From contig JAQGMF010000052.1 in assembly GCA_028292505.1 (NCBI GenBank), positions 108,450 through 172,449 of the forward strand: a DNA stretch of 64,000 bases, in the 5' to 3' direction. The translations under genes were made by a program, and so were the position numbers. The notes under the pieces are model-generated. The model was given only the letters and a program-made list of their open reading frames with translations. It did not search any database and was not told the origin of the DNA. The stretch comes from Rhodocyclales bacterium. Lineage in GTDB: Bacteria > Pseudomonadota > Gammaproteobacteria > Burkholderiales > Rhodocyclaceae. Of the stretch, positions 27,510 through 38,523 are shown piece by piece; the first letter of the stretch is position 1; each line of letters opens with the position of its first letter.

Positions 27510-29372
27510 CTAAGGCTTGGGTACGGCGGCTGAGACGCCGGGTTTCCAGACCTGACCGATGGCGAGCGTGTCGAGCTTGCGGCGACGGCCGTAGACGAAG
27601 TTGGTGATCATGCGCGAAACGAGGATGGCGCTGAACATCGACGTCAATATGCCAAGCACATGCACGATGGCGAAGCCGCGTACCGGGCCGGAGCCGAAGG
27701 CCAGCAAGGCACCCCCGGCGATCAGCGTGGTGACGTTGGAATCGAGAATCGTGCCGAAGGCGCGTGCGTAACCTGTATCGATGGCGGCTTGCGGTGTCAC
27801 GCCGTTGCGCAGTTCCTCGCGAATGCGTTCGTTGATCAGGACGTTGGAGTCAATCGCCATACCCAGTGTCAGCGCAATGGCGGCGATGCCCGGCAAAGTC
27901 AACGTCGCCTGCAGCAAGGACAACACCGCGACGAGCAGCAGCAAGTTGGCCGCCAATGCCAGCGTCGAGGTCACCCCGAAGATGCGGTAGTAAACACACA
28001 TGAAGAGTGCGATGGCGATGAAGCCCCATAGCGTGGAATCGAAGCCCTTCTTGATATTGTCGGCACCCAGGCTCGGGCCGATGGTGCGTTCCTCGATGAT
28101 GTCCATCGGCGCGGCCAGTGCGCCGGAGCGAATCAGGATCGCCAGGCGATTGGTTTCTTCCGTGCTGAACTGGCCGGTAATTTCGAACTGGTTGCCGAAT
28201 TCACCCTGAATGGTGGCCACCGAGATCGCCTCGCCCTTGTTCTTCTCGAAGAGGATGATGGCCATTAGTTTTTTAAGATTTTCGCGCGTCACCTGACGCA
28301 TGATGCGTCCACCTGCGGAGTCGAGTTTGATCGACACCGCTGGATTGTGGTTGTTATCGAAGCTGGCCGTGGCACCGACGAAGCGGTCGCCCGTCAGGAT
28401 GACTTGCTTCTTGACGTAAACCGGCACCGAAACGCCGTTGCGGATTTCGGAGAATACATCCGAGTTGGCTGGCGCCGCGCCGCCCAGCTCGGTTTCCTGC
28501 CCCAGGCGCACTTCGAGTGTCGCTGTGCGGCCGATCAGATCCTTGGCCTTGCCCACATCCTGCACGCCAGGCAATTGCACCACGATGCGGTCGGACCCTT
28601 GTTGCTGAATCACGGGCTCGGCCACGCCGAGTTCATTAACGCGATTATGCAGTGTGATTATGTTCTGCTTGACGGCGTCTTCCTGAATGCGTGTTTGCTC
28701 GACTGGGGAAAGCGTGGCAACCAGCAGGAAGTCCGAGCCTTCGCTGCGGTCGGCAAGCGTCAGTTCCGGATGCGAGTCGCGCACCAGGTTGCGCGCATTG
28801 TCGCGCATCGACGCGTCGCTGAAGCGGATGTTCAACGTCAGATCGTTGCGTGTGACACCGCTGTTGTAGATCTTCTTCTCGCGCAAGCTGGTACGCAGAT
28901 CGCTACTGGTCGCATCGAGCTGTTTGGTCAATGCACCCTTCATATCGACCTGCAGCAGGAAATGCACGCCACCGCGCAAGTCCAGACCGAGATACATGGG
29001 ATGCGCGCCCAGCGCACTCAACCAGCTTGGGCTGGCGGAGAGCAGATTGAGCGCCACCACGTACGACGTGTCATCCGGCACCGGATTGAGCGTCTTCTCG
29101 ATCAAGTCCTTGGCCTGCAACTGCGTCTTGTCGTCGGCGAAACGTATGCGCAGGCCACTCTCGTCGCGCACGGTGCCGGTGAAAGGGATCTTGGCTGTGT
29201 TCAGCGTACCGAGTACGCGCGTCTCGACCTCGCTATCCACTTTGACCGTCGACCGGCTGGAGGACACTTGCACAGCAGGTACTTCGCCAAAAAAGTTGGG
29301 CAGGGTGTAGAGCAGACCGAGGATCAGCACGACCAGGATCGACAGATTCTTCCAGAGCGGATAGCGGTTCAT
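27510..29372 (-). CDS. secD: Protein translocase subunit SecD
   Basis: A 620-residue membrane protein. The N-terminal helix precedes a large periplasmic P1 domain with the DLRGGVHFLLQVDM motif, and six C-terminal helices carry LTLGMAIDSNVLINERIREE with the proton-path Asp. The length fits SecD. It pairs with SecF and lies 81 bp downstream of yajC. In the gap is a small GC-rich inverted repeat (near 29411-29436) without a T-run. Confidence 0.97.
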   Translation of the reverse strand: MNRYPLWKNLSILVVLILGLLYTLPNFFGEVPAVQVSSSRSTVKVDSEVETRVLGTLNTAKIPFTGTVRDESGLRIRFADDKTQLQAKDLIEKTLNPVPDDTSYVVALNLLSASPSWLSALGAHPMYLGLDLRGGVHFLLQVDMKGALTKQLDATSSDLRTSLREKKIYNSGVTRNDLTLNIRFSDASMRDNARNLVRDSHPELTLADRSEGSDFLLVATLSPVEQTRIQEDAVKQNIITLHNRVNELGVAEPVIQQQGSDRIVVQLPGVQDVGKAKDLIGRTATLEVRLGQETELGGAAPANSDVFSEIRNGVSVPVYVKKQVILTGDRFVGATASFDNNHNPAVSIKLDSAGGRIMRQVTRENLKKLMAIILFEKNKGEAISVATIQGEFGNQFEITGQFSTEETNRLAILIRSGALAAPMDIIEERTIGPSLGADNIKKGFDSTLWGFIAIALFMCVYYRIFGVTSTLALAANLLLLVAVLSLLQATLTLPGIAAIALTLGMAIDSNVLINERIREELRNGVTPQAAIDTGYARAFGTILDSNVTTLIAGGALLAFGSGPVRGFAIVHVLGILTSMFSAILVSRMITNFVYGRRRKLDTLAIGQVWKPGVSAAVPKP

Positions 29373-29453
29373 TTTTTGTGGATATGACTCGTGAATGCGG
29401 AACCTCGGTCGGGCGGATTGCTTATTTCCCGCCCGCCACCAATCCCTTGTTGT

Positions 29454-29786
29454 TTACTCGCTTTTCAGACTGCCTTTTGGCAGAACGGCGCCGATCGATG
29501 AGCGCTGCACCATGACTTCGACATTGGGCGCAATGGCGACTTTGACGAAGTTGTCGCGCAGTTCCACGATGGTGCCGGCCAAGCCGCCCTGGGTCAGCAC
29601 CTCGTCACCTTTGGTCAGTGCTTCGAGCAGGGCCTTGAGTTCCTTGGCGCGCTTTTGCTGCGGGCGAATCATCAGAAAATACAGGACCACGAACATCAGG
29701 CCCATCATGATGATGCTACTGAAACCGCCCGTAGGATCGGAGGCGGCGCTCGTGGTTTGGGCTTGCACGTCGGAAATGAAGAACAC
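29454..29786 (-). CDS. yajC: Preprotein translocase subunit YajC
   Basis: A 110-residue protein with one N-terminal membrane helix (SIIMMGLMFVVLYFLMI), then RPQQKRAKELKALLEALTKGDEVLT, the classic YajC signature. It is a small partner of SecDF. The start is a GTG at 29786, 9 bp after GGAG; the family's first residues (MFFISDVQAQ) agree. Confidence 0.95.
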   Translation of the reverse strand: MFFISDVQAQTTSAASDPTGGFSSIIMMGLMFVVLYFLMIRPQQKRAKELKALLEALTKGDEVLTQGGLAGTIVELRDNFVKVAIAPNVEVMVQRSSIGAVLPKGSLKSE

Positions 29787-29821
29787 GGTTTTTTACTCCA
29801 GCATCGATTCTCAGGGGCGCG

Positions 29822-29830
29822 AGTATAGCA
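29822..29830 (-). promoter_or_regulatory. Candidate extended -10 promoter of yajC-secDF
   Basis: On the minus strand the bases read TGCTATACT, a TGn-extended -10 element, about 36 bp upstream of the yajC GTG. No clear -35 is seen, which is acceptable for this class. It would let yajC-secD-secF be expressed apart from queA-tgt. Confidence 0.4.
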
Positions 29831-29882
29831 GGGCGGGGCTGTCGGCCCTATTGCGTTGGGTCGGCCTTGTGGCGCCCCGTGG

Positions 29883-32053
<2,171 letters not shown>

Positions 32054-32094
32054 GAAGCAGTTTGTGGCAAATGAGAGAAATGGCGGATACGGGC

Positions 32095-32123
32095 TTGATA
32101 CGTGGCGGCGCTTCGGGGATAAT
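32095..32123 (+). promoter_or_regulatory. Promoter of tRNA-Leu
   Basis: TTGATA at 32095-32100 and GATAAT at 32118-32123 with an ideal 17-bp spacer, ending 19 bp before the tRNA gene. Confidence 0.75.
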
Positions 32124-32142
32124 CCGCGCCTCTCTTCCCCGT

Positions 32143-32227
32143 GCCGGGGTGGCGGAATCGGTAGACGCAGCGGATTCAAAATCCGCCGCCGCAAGGCGTG
32201 GGGGTTCGAGTCCCTTTCCCGGCACCA
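32143..32227 (+). tRNA. tRNA-Leu(CAA)
   Basis: An 85-base gene with encoded CCA end (32225-32227). The acceptor GCCGGGG pairs with TCCCGGC, the anticodon stem GCGGA/TCCGC encloses the loop TTCAAAA with anticodon CAA, a long variable arm typical of type II tRNAs follows, and GGTTCGAGTCC is the T arm. It decodes UUG leucine codons. Confidence 0.95.
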
Positions 32228-32419
32228 GCCTCTTGTGATCTTGCACAAGGCAGTCGGATTGTACCGGACGCCAGTGTGACGGATGACCGCTCCAAGCGCA
32301 TCCAATTCCGAAACGTCCCTAAAGCTTGCACGGTATGCGCCGAAATAGCTGGTGAGCAACGAAGCCCATGCATCGAAGGGCGGTTGCTGGCGCAATCCGG
32401 CGAGCATTCGGGAACAATC

Positions 32420-32611
32420 ATGAAAACAAACGTGGGCGGGCTGGATCGGGTCATGCGAATTGCATTGGGCGCCAATTTGGCCCTGCTCGCCATATGGGGA
32501 CCGCTCGACCCTTGGGGATGGCTCGGCCTGATCCCCTTATTGTCCGGCCTGATGGGATTCTGCCCGGCGTACGAATGCCTGCGTCTGAGTACCCTTCACA
32601 AGGGCAACTGA
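32420..32611 (+). CDS. DUF2892 (YgaP-like) small membrane protein
   Basis: A 63-residue protein starting [17 protein letters not shown], with two hydrophobic segments and the family-type ending [26 protein letters not shown]2892 proteins are small inner-membrane proteins, often fused to or beside rhodanese domains; their function is mostly unknown. The frame extends upstream to the tRNA, but MKTNVGG matches the family start. It stands alone here. Confidence 0.85.
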   Translation: MKTNVGGLDRVMRIALGANLALLAIWGPLDPWGWLGLIPLLSGLMGFCPAYECLRLSTLHKGN

Positions 32612-32801
32612 CGTCGTCGCCGGCTGGGGACACCGGCCACAGCTCCGGCCTGCTTCATCGCTTTTCTTCCTACATATAAGCTTGCCCACGGCAGAGCGTT
32701 TGCCCTGGCGCGTTCTGGCTGCTCACCGGGATGACGGTGTTTGGGCCGATCTTCCCAAACATGGCAAGTCACTCGCGCTGCCACGTCGGTCCTGTGGACG
32801 C

Positions 32802-32874
32802 TCACCACAGAGGCACAGAGGGCCACGGAGGCTCTCTGATTTCCTCTGTGACCCTCTGAGATTCTCGGTGGTGA
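32802..32874. repeat. Imperfect inverted repeat with CACAGAGG arms
   Basis: The left arm beginning TCACCACAGAGGCACAGAGG and the right arm ending TCTCGGTGGTGA are imperfect complements about 30 bases long. It looks like a dispersed intergenic repeat. It lies in the 563-base gap 32612-33174, which holds no gene I can support. Confidence 0.6.
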
Positions 32875-32930
32875 AAGCACTTGCTGTCTTCAATATGTCA
32901 AGAGGCAAAAGATCATGAACAGCTTCTAAG

Positions 32931-32963
32931 AACCTGCGCCGAGAGGCGCGGGTTTCTCTTTTT
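32931..32963 (+). terminator. Strong intrinsic terminator in the hppA upstream gap
   Basis: AACCTGCGCC at 32931-32940 pairs with GGCGCGGGTT at 32945-32954 (one G-T pair) around GAGA, followed by TCTCTTTTT. The closest gene it could end is DUF2892, 320 bp away, so an unseen short transcript is possible. Confidence 0.75.
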
Positions 32964-33174
32964 AAGGTGCCTCCCGCTTATCTCAAGCGAAGTGCTTGCG
33001 TTCGGTCAACCTGCATTACACGAGCGGGCCTAACAATGGCAAAAGGGCGGAAAGTTTTTTTGATTTTGCGGTGCCAGTGATGCAAGGCGCATTTGTTTGC
33101 GCATGCTCGATTCGAGGTACTTCCGGACACACTTCTCCGCCACCGTTTTCATGCACCCAGGAGGAGAAATCTAA

Positions 33175-35787
33175 ATGTCATCCGGAACACCTGTTCAGCC
33201 GGTATCGAAACGCAGCAACTGGCTCAGTTACTTAGTATTGATGTTGGCGGCATTGTTGGCCGCTTTTGCATTACCCGCTTTTGCGACCGAAATTCTGAGC
33301 AATGCCGCGCCCGGCGCGGCGCATGTCGGCGCCCACGCCAGCGAAGCCAATTTGGTTCTGCCGCGTCTCGACGATCTCGCCACGGCCAGTTTTCTGTGGG
33401 GCATTACTGGTTGGCAGTTGCTGTCCTGGGGCTTGCTGGTCTGTGTCGGCGGCCTCGTTTTCGGCGCGGTGTTCTACGACCAGATCCGTCGCCTACCGGC
33501 ACACCAATCGATGCTCGAAGTCAGCGAGCTGATCTACGAAGTGTGCAAGACCTACATGATCACGCAGGGTAAATTCCTGATTCTGCTCGAGGTCTTCGTG
33601 GCGACGATCATCGTTGCCTACTTCGGCTGGGTGCAGCACATGGCTGCGGCCGATGTGGCGCTCATCGTTGTCTTCTCGCTGGTCGGCATTGCCGGCTCGT
33701 TCGGCGTGGCGTGGTTCGGTATCCGCATTAATACTTTCGCCAACAGCCGCACGGCATTCGCATCGTTACGCGGCAAAGGTTTCCCGTGTTATGCCATTCC
33801 GCTGAAGTCCGGCATTTCCATCGGTATGCTGCTGATCTCTACCGAGCTGATCATCATGCTCGGCATCCTCTTGTTCATCTCGCCGGCTTTGGCTGGTAAA
33901 TGCTTCATCGGCTTTGCAATCGGCGAATCGCTCGGTGCGGCAGCGCTGCGTATCGCGGGCGGTATCTTCACCAAGATCGCCGACATCGGCTCCGACCTGA
34001 TGAAGATTGTCTTCAAGATCGATGAAGACGATGCGCGCAACCCAGGTGTCATAGCCGACTGTGCGGGCGACAACGCCGGCGACTCGGTCGGACCGACTGC
34101 CGACGGCTTCGAAACCTATGGCGTGACCGGTGTTGCATTGATCAGCTTCATCATGCTGGCCGTGCCGGAGGCTGCCGTGCAGGTGCAGTTGCTGGTGTGG
34201 CTCTTCGTGATGCGCATCGTCATGATCATCGCTTCAGGCGTTTCGTACTACATCAATGCCGTGCGCGTCCAAAGCCGCTACGAGCACAGCAATCGCTTCG
34301 ATTTCGAAGCGCCGCTGACGTCGCTAGTGTGGATCACTTCCTTCGTGTCGCTGGCCTTCACCTTTGTAGTGTCCTACTTCCTGCTCGGCCATATCACGAT
34401 TGCTGGCGCCGTCTATGCAGATTTGTGGTGGCAGCTGTCGACAATCATCACTTGTGGCACGCTGGCCGGTGCGATCATTCCGGAAGTCGTCAAGGTATTC
34501 ACCTCTACCAAATCGCGCCACGTGCGTGAAGTGGTTCAGTCTTCGCGAGAGGGCGGGGCAAGTCTGAACATTCTTGCCGGGCTCACCGCCGGTAACTTCT
34601 CGGCGTTCTGGATCGGCCTGATCATCGTTGCATTGATGTCAGGCGCATATATTATGTCGCAATTCGAGCTGGCGGCCGTGATCAACCCCGATCCGGTCAA
34701 GGCCGCCATGATGGCCGCCGTATTCTCCTTCGGTCTGGTCGCCTTCGGCTTCCTCGGCATGGGCCCGGTAACGCTGGCCGTCGACAGCTACGGCCCGGTG
34801 ACGGACAACGCGCAATCGGTGTACGAACTCTCGACCATCGAACATTTACCTGGCATAACTGCGGAGATCGAGAAGGATTTCGGTTTCAAGCCGGACTTCG
34901 AGCATGCCAAGCAGCTGCTTGAAGAAAACGATGGCGCGGGCAATACTTTCAAAGCCACCGCCAAACCCGTGTTGATCGGCACCGCCGTGGTCGGCGCCAC
35001 CACCATGGTGTTCTCCATCATCATGCTACTCACCAACGGCCTCACCGCCAATCTCGACAAGCTCTCCTTGCTGCATCCACCACTGCTGCTCGGTCTCATC
35101 TCCGGCGGCGCCACCATTTTCTGGTTCTCTGGCGCCAGCATGCAGGCCGTGTCGACGGGCGCCTATCGCGCGGTGGAATTCATCAAGAAATCCATGAAGC
35201 TCGATGGCGTCACCAAGGCTTCTGCGGAAGACAGCAAGAAGGTCGTGCAGATATGCACTTTGTATGCGCAGAAAGGCACCATCAATATCTTCCTCGCCGT
35301 GTTCTTCGGTACCTTGGCAGCCGCTTTCATCAACCCATTCTTCTTCATCGGCTATTTGGTATCGATTGCCATCATCGGGCTCTATCAGGCGGTGTTCATG
35401 GCGAACGCCGGCGGTGCCTGGGACAATGCCAAGAAGATTGTCGAAACCGAACTGCGTGCCAAGGGTACCGAGCTGCACGCCGCATGCGTTGTCGGTGATA
35501 CGGTGGGCGATCCGTTCAAGGACACGTCGTCGGTCGCCATGAATCCCATCATCAAATTCACCACGCTATTCGGCTTGCTGGCCGTGGAGATGGGGGTCGG
35601 CCTCGTGGCGCAGGGACAACAGAGCCTGGCGTGGTCGATGGCGACATTGTTCCTGTTGCTCAACCTGGTATTTGTCTGGCGCAGCTTCTATGGCATGAGG
35701 ATCGATGTCGAAGGCTTCGACGAAGAGACTTCAGCAGAGGACAACAGTCTGCGTGGCGGCATGATCAACGCGGGTCGCCAAGGCTGA
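33175..35787 (+). CDS. hppA: Membrane-bound proton/sodium-translocating pyrophosphatase
   Basis: An 870-residue polytopic protein, longer than the usual 670-770. A signal-like segment (LSYLVLMLAALLAAFALPAFA) and about 60 extra residues precede the core. The substrate-site region is present (EDDARNPGVIAD from 284, AGDNAGDS, TADGFETYG), and later GDTVGDPFKDTSS. K593 in GNTFKA stands at the place where a Lys marks potassium-independent enzymes. It couples pyrophosphate hydrolysis to ion export. The motif GDSVGPTADGFETY differs from the common GDCAGMAADLFE form, pointing to a divergent clade, so the pumped ion is uncertain. AGGAGGAG precedes the ATG. Confidence 0.92.
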   Translation: MSSGTPVQPVSKRSNWLSYLVLMLAALLAAFALPAFATEILSNAAPGAAHVGAHASEANLVLPRLDDLATASFLWGITGWQLLSWGLLVCVGGLVFGAVFYDQIRRLPAHQSMLEVSELIYEVCKTYMITQGKFLILLEVFVATIIVAYFGWVQHMAAADVALIVVFSLVGIAGSFGVAWFGIRINTFANSRTAFASLRGKGFPCYAIPLKSGISIGMLLISTELIIMLGILLFISPALAGKCFIGFAIGESLGAAALRIAGGIFTKIADIGSDLMKIVFKIDEDDARNPGVIADCAGDNAGDSVGPTADGFETYGVTGVALISFIMLAVPEAAVQVQLLVWLFVMRIVMIIASGVSYYINAVRVQSRYEHSNRFDFEAPLTSLVWITSFVSLAFTFVVSYFLLGHITIAGAVYADLWWQLSTIITCGTLAGAIIPEVVKVFTSTKSRHVREVVQSSREGGASLNILAGLTAGNFSAFWIGLIIVALMSGAYIMSQFELAAVINPDPVKAAMMAAVFSFGLVAFGFLGMGPVTLAVDSYGPVTDNAQSVYELSTIEHLPGITAEIEKDFGFKPDFEHAKQLLEENDGAGNTFKATAKPVLIGTAVVGATTMVFSIIMLLTNGLTANLDKLSLLHPPLLLGLISGGATIFWFSGASMQAVSTGAYRAVEFIKKSMKLDGVTKASAEDSKKVVQICTLYAQKGTINIFLAVFFGTLAAAFINPFFFIGYLVSIAIIGLYQAVFMANAGGAWDNAKKIVETELRAKGTELHAACVVGDTVGDPFKDTSSVAMNPIIKFTTLFGLLAVEMGVGLVAQGQQSLAWSMATLFLLLNLVFVWRSFYGMRIDVEGFDEETSAEDNSLRGGMINAGRQG

Positions 35788-35820
35788 TTGGTCAACAATG
35801 AACTACGAGTGAACAGCACC

Positions 35821-35855
35821 GGCCAGCGACGAAAAATCGCTGGCCTTTTTCTTTT
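35821..35855 (+). terminator. Intrinsic terminator after hppA
   Basis: GGCCAGCGA at 35821-35829 pairs perfectly with TCGCTGGCC at 35837-35845 and is followed by TTTTTCTTTTT. Confidence 0.92.
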
Positions 35856-35929
35856 TCATGACCGGCTTAGCATTTTTCCATGCGCGTATTCACCAAGAAA
35901 ATCGCGCGTCATGTACGCGCTATCGACAA

Positions 35930-35959
35930 TTGACGCTCTGCGGTTTCGCCTGCTATACC
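35930..35959 (+). promoter_or_regulatory. Candidate promoter of the GH105 pair
   Basis: TTGACG at 35930-35935 and TATACC at 35954-35959 with an 18-bp spacer, about 95 bp upstream of the first GH105 gene. The remaining bases of the 35856-36056 gap show a small inverted repeat around GCGCGTATGC but no gene. Confidence 0.5.
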
Positions 35960-36056
35960 GGCTGCGCGCGTATGCAGGTATAGCGCATGCCTTGCTGCCG
36001 GGGCGGTTACGAAACAAAAAAGAGCAGTTAGAGACTTATCACTAAAGGAGAAACAC

Positions 36057-37175
36057 ATGCATAAGGACGGTTTCGTCCGGCCCTTGAGGCTGGCCGCCGT
36101 ATTTTCTATGCTCGCCATAGCCTCGGCGCCGGCAATGTCCGCACTGCCGGCCAAGGCCGCGGTGCTGAGCAGCATAAACCTCGTCAACAACTACTGGATC
36201 AACGGACATTCCAATACGGGAAGCAACCTGTGGAACAACTCCGTGTATCACGTCGGCAATATGGCTGCCTGGTCGGTGACCAACAACGCCACCTATCTCA
36301 ACTATTCGACAAGCCACGCGCAGAAGAACAACTGGCTCATCAACGGTGGCACCTTAACGACCAATGCCGACAACTTTACGCTCGGTCAGGTCTATCTGCG
36401 CCTGACATCCGATCCGACAAAGCTGGCCAATACGAAGCTGCAATCGGATGCCTACTTCAAGAACACAAGCTACGACGGGCTGTGGACCTGGATCGACGCC
36501 TATTTCATGCAAAGTGTTGTGTTCACCAAACTGGGGAAGCTGTACGGCACAAGTACTGGCGGCGGCGCAGCGAGCGGTGGTGACTACTTTCTACAAGAAT
36601 GGCAGATGTTCGACTATATGCGAACGACATTGAAACTCTATGACACGAGTAGTTCGCACCTGTGGTTCAGGGACGGCAGCTATCTATATCCCGCGGTCAA
36701 GTCCCCGAGCGGGAAAAAGGTCTTGTGGTCGCGAGGCAACGGTTGGGTGTTCGCGGCACTTGCAGCCAATCTGGAACTGTTGCCGACGACCTCGTCGAAT
36801 TACAGCACCTACAAGACCGTATATCTGAACATGGCGGCTTCCTTGATTGCACGTCAGCGTTCGGATGGCTTCTGGAATACCAACCTGGACGACGCGACTC
36901 AGTATGCCGGACCGGAAACCAGTGGCACCGCCGCTTTCACCTATGGCATGGCCGTTGGCATCCGCAACGGCTGGCTGCCAAGTGCGACCTATATGCCAGT
37001 TGTCGAGAAGGCGTGGAACGGTCTGGTGACAATAGCCGTGCGGTCCAATGGTTTGCTGGGTTATGTGCAGCCAGTCGGCAAGGAACCAGCGCCAACCGGT
37101 AGCACCAGCACTGCGGATTTCGGTGTTGGTCTATTCTTGATGGCGGGCAGTGAAGTTTATAAAATCGCTCCGTAA
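36057..37175 (+). CDS. Secreted glycoside hydrolase, GH105/GH88-type (copy 1)
   Basis: A 372-residue protein with an N-terminal signal peptide (LAAVFSMLAIASAPAMSA) and an (alpha/alpha)6-barrel of the unsaturated glucuronyl/rhamnogalacturonyl hydrolase type. D105 in NADNF and D147 in WTWIDAYFM match the two acidic residues of that family; LWSRGNGWVFAALA, ETSGTAAFTYGMAVGI and TADFGVGLFLMAGSEVY are the typical C-terminal blocks. Such enzymes remove unsaturated uronic acids from lyase-made oligosaccharides. No lyase gene is seen nearby, so it may act on the cell's own or a plant/algal polymer. A strong AAGGAG lies 6 bp before the ATG. Confidence 0.85.
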   Translation: MHKDGFVRPLRLAAVFSMLAIASAPAMSALPAKAAVLSSINLVNNYWINGHSNTGSNLWNNSVYHVGNMAAWSVTNNATYLNYSTSHAQKNNWLINGGTLTTNADNFTLGQVYLRLTSDPTKLANTKLQSDAYFKNTSYDGLWTWIDAYFMQSVVFTKLGKLYGTSTGGGAASGGDYFLQEWQMFDYMRTTLKLYDTSSSHLWFRDGSYLYPAVKSPSGKKVLWSRGNGWVFAALAANLELLPTTSSNYSTYKTVYLNMAASLIARQRSDGFWNTNLDDATQYAGPETSGTAAFTYGMAVGIRNGWLPSATYMPVVEKAWNGLVTIAVRSNGLLGYVQPVGKEPAPTGSTSTADFGVGLFLMAGSEVYKIAP

Positions 37176-37189
37176 CAAGCATGCAGCAA

Positions 37190-37218
37190 AAGGGCCACCC
37201 GTTGGTGGCCCTTCTTTA
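37190..37218 (+). terminator. Intrinsic terminator between the two GH105 genes
   Basis: AAGGGCCACC at 37190-37199 pairs with GGTGGCCCTT at 37204-37213, followed by CTTTAT. The weak T-run suggests partial termination. Confidence 0.7.
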
Positions 37219-37258
37219 TGCGAATGCATTATTCGATCTAACGCTTTCTCCAAACTAC

Positions 37259-38359
37259 ATGCTTACAGACTGTCTTGCCCGTTCGGCGCGCTTGGTCATC
37301 GTGCTTTCAATGCTGACCCTTACCGCCCCTGCGATTTCCGCGCTGCCCACCAAGGCGGCTGTCCTGAGCAGCGTCAGCCTCGTCGACGACTACTGGATCA
37401 GCGAGCATTCCAATGTGGGCTCGGACCTGTGGAATAACGCCGTGTATCACATCGGTAATCTCGCCGCGTGGTCCGCGACCAATAACGCAGCGTACCTGAA
37501 CCACGCGACCAACTACGCGCAGAAATACAACTGGCTCATCTACGGCAACACGTGGACGACCCATGCCGACAACTATGCCATTGGGCAGGTCTATCTTGGC
37601 CTGACGTCGGACGCGGCGAAACTCGCCAACACGAAACTGCAGACGGACGCCTATTTCAAGAGCTCGGGCTACGACTCGAAGTGGACCTGGATCGATGCCT
37701 ATTTCATGCAGAGCACGGTGTTTACCAAACTGGGCAATCTGTACGGCAATGTCGAGGGGGCCGACTACCATTTGCAGGAATGGAAGATGTTCGACTTTAT
37801 GCGAACATCATTGAAACTCTACGATGCGGGCAGCACGAACCTGTGGTTCAGGGACGACAACTACATCTATCCCTGGGCCAAGTCGCCGAACGGCAAAAAG
37901 GTCTTGTGGTCGCGCGGTAACGGCTGGGTCTTCGCTGCGTTGGCGAGCAATCTGGAACTGCTGCCGACGACCGCGCCGAATTATGACATTTACAAGAGTA
38001 TCTACCTGAACATGGCGGCTGCGCTGATCGCGCGGCAACGCCCCGACGGCTTCTGGAATACCAACCTCGATGACCCAGAGCAGTACGGCGGGCCGGAAAC
38101 CAGCGGTACGGCCGCCTTCACCTACGGCATGGCCATCGGCATCCGCAAGGGCTGGCTGGATAGCGCGACCTACATGCCGGTCGTGGAGAATGCTTGGAAC
38201 GGGATGGTATCGAAGGCCGTGCAGCCCAACGGCTTCCTCGGCTACGTGCAAGGCATCGGCAAGGCCCCCGGTTCCACCAGCAACAGCACGACTGCGGACT
38301 TCGGCGTCGGTCTGTTCCTGCTGGCGGGTAGCGAAGTCTTCAAGCTCGCGTTACCGTAA
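37259..38359 (+). CDS. Secreted glycoside hydrolase, GH105/GH88-type (copy 2)
   Basis: About 366 residues and highly similar along its whole length to copy 1: HADNY (D104), WTWIDAYFM (D146), LWSRGNGWVFAALA, ETSGTAAFTYGMAIGI and TADFGVGLFLLAGSEVF are all kept. It has a signal-like N-terminus (LVIVLSMLTLTAPAISA). The frame opens at 37181, but that start lies in the terminator; 37259 is the best ATG, although no ribosome site is visible. A short insertion present in copy 1 (GTSTGGGAASGG) is shortened here. It looks like a tandem duplication that has since diverged; weak expression signals may mean low translation. Confidence 0.82.
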   Translation: MLTDCLARSARLVIVLSMLTLTAPAISALPTKAAVLSSVSLVDDYWISEHSNVGSDLWNNAVYHIGNLAAWSATNNAAYLNHATNYAQKYNWLIYGNTWTTHADNYAIGQVYLGLTSDAAKLANTKLQTDAYFKSSGYDSKWTWIDAYFMQSTVFTKLGNLYGNVEGADYHLQEWKMFDFMRTSLKLYDAGSTNLWFRDDNYIYPWAKSPNGKKVLWSRGNGWVFAALASNLELLPTTAPNYDIYKSIYLNMAAALIARQRPDGFWNTNLDDPEQYGGPETSGTAAFTYGMAIGIRKGWLDSATYMPVVENAWNGMVSKAVQPNGFLGYVQGIGKAPGSTSNSTTADFGVGLFLLAGSEVFKLALP

Positions 38360-38523
38360 AGCTTGTCGAGTGCGTCTGGGCACATTTATGCAAATGTACT
38401 TATTGTCCGTGCTGCGCTGACCCGTTTTCGGCGTAGCGAACCGACCCGCCCTCATGTCGGGATCAAGTCTTGCGATTCATCAGGCATAGCGCGCAATGCG
38501 CAGCACTGATTCGCGGGAGCATC

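Noticed and set aside
32230..32250. Terminator after tRNA-Leu (CTTGTG/CACAAG hairpin)
   Set aside because: The stem is only 6 bp and no T-run follows.
32054..32407. Longer N-terminus for QueA
   Set aside because: It would read through the complement of tRNA-Leu and adds 118 residues absent from the family.
37181..37258. Upstream start for the second GH105 gene
   Set aside because: These codons are the terminator hairpin at 37190-37218; the signal-peptide-like N-terminus begins later, at 37259.
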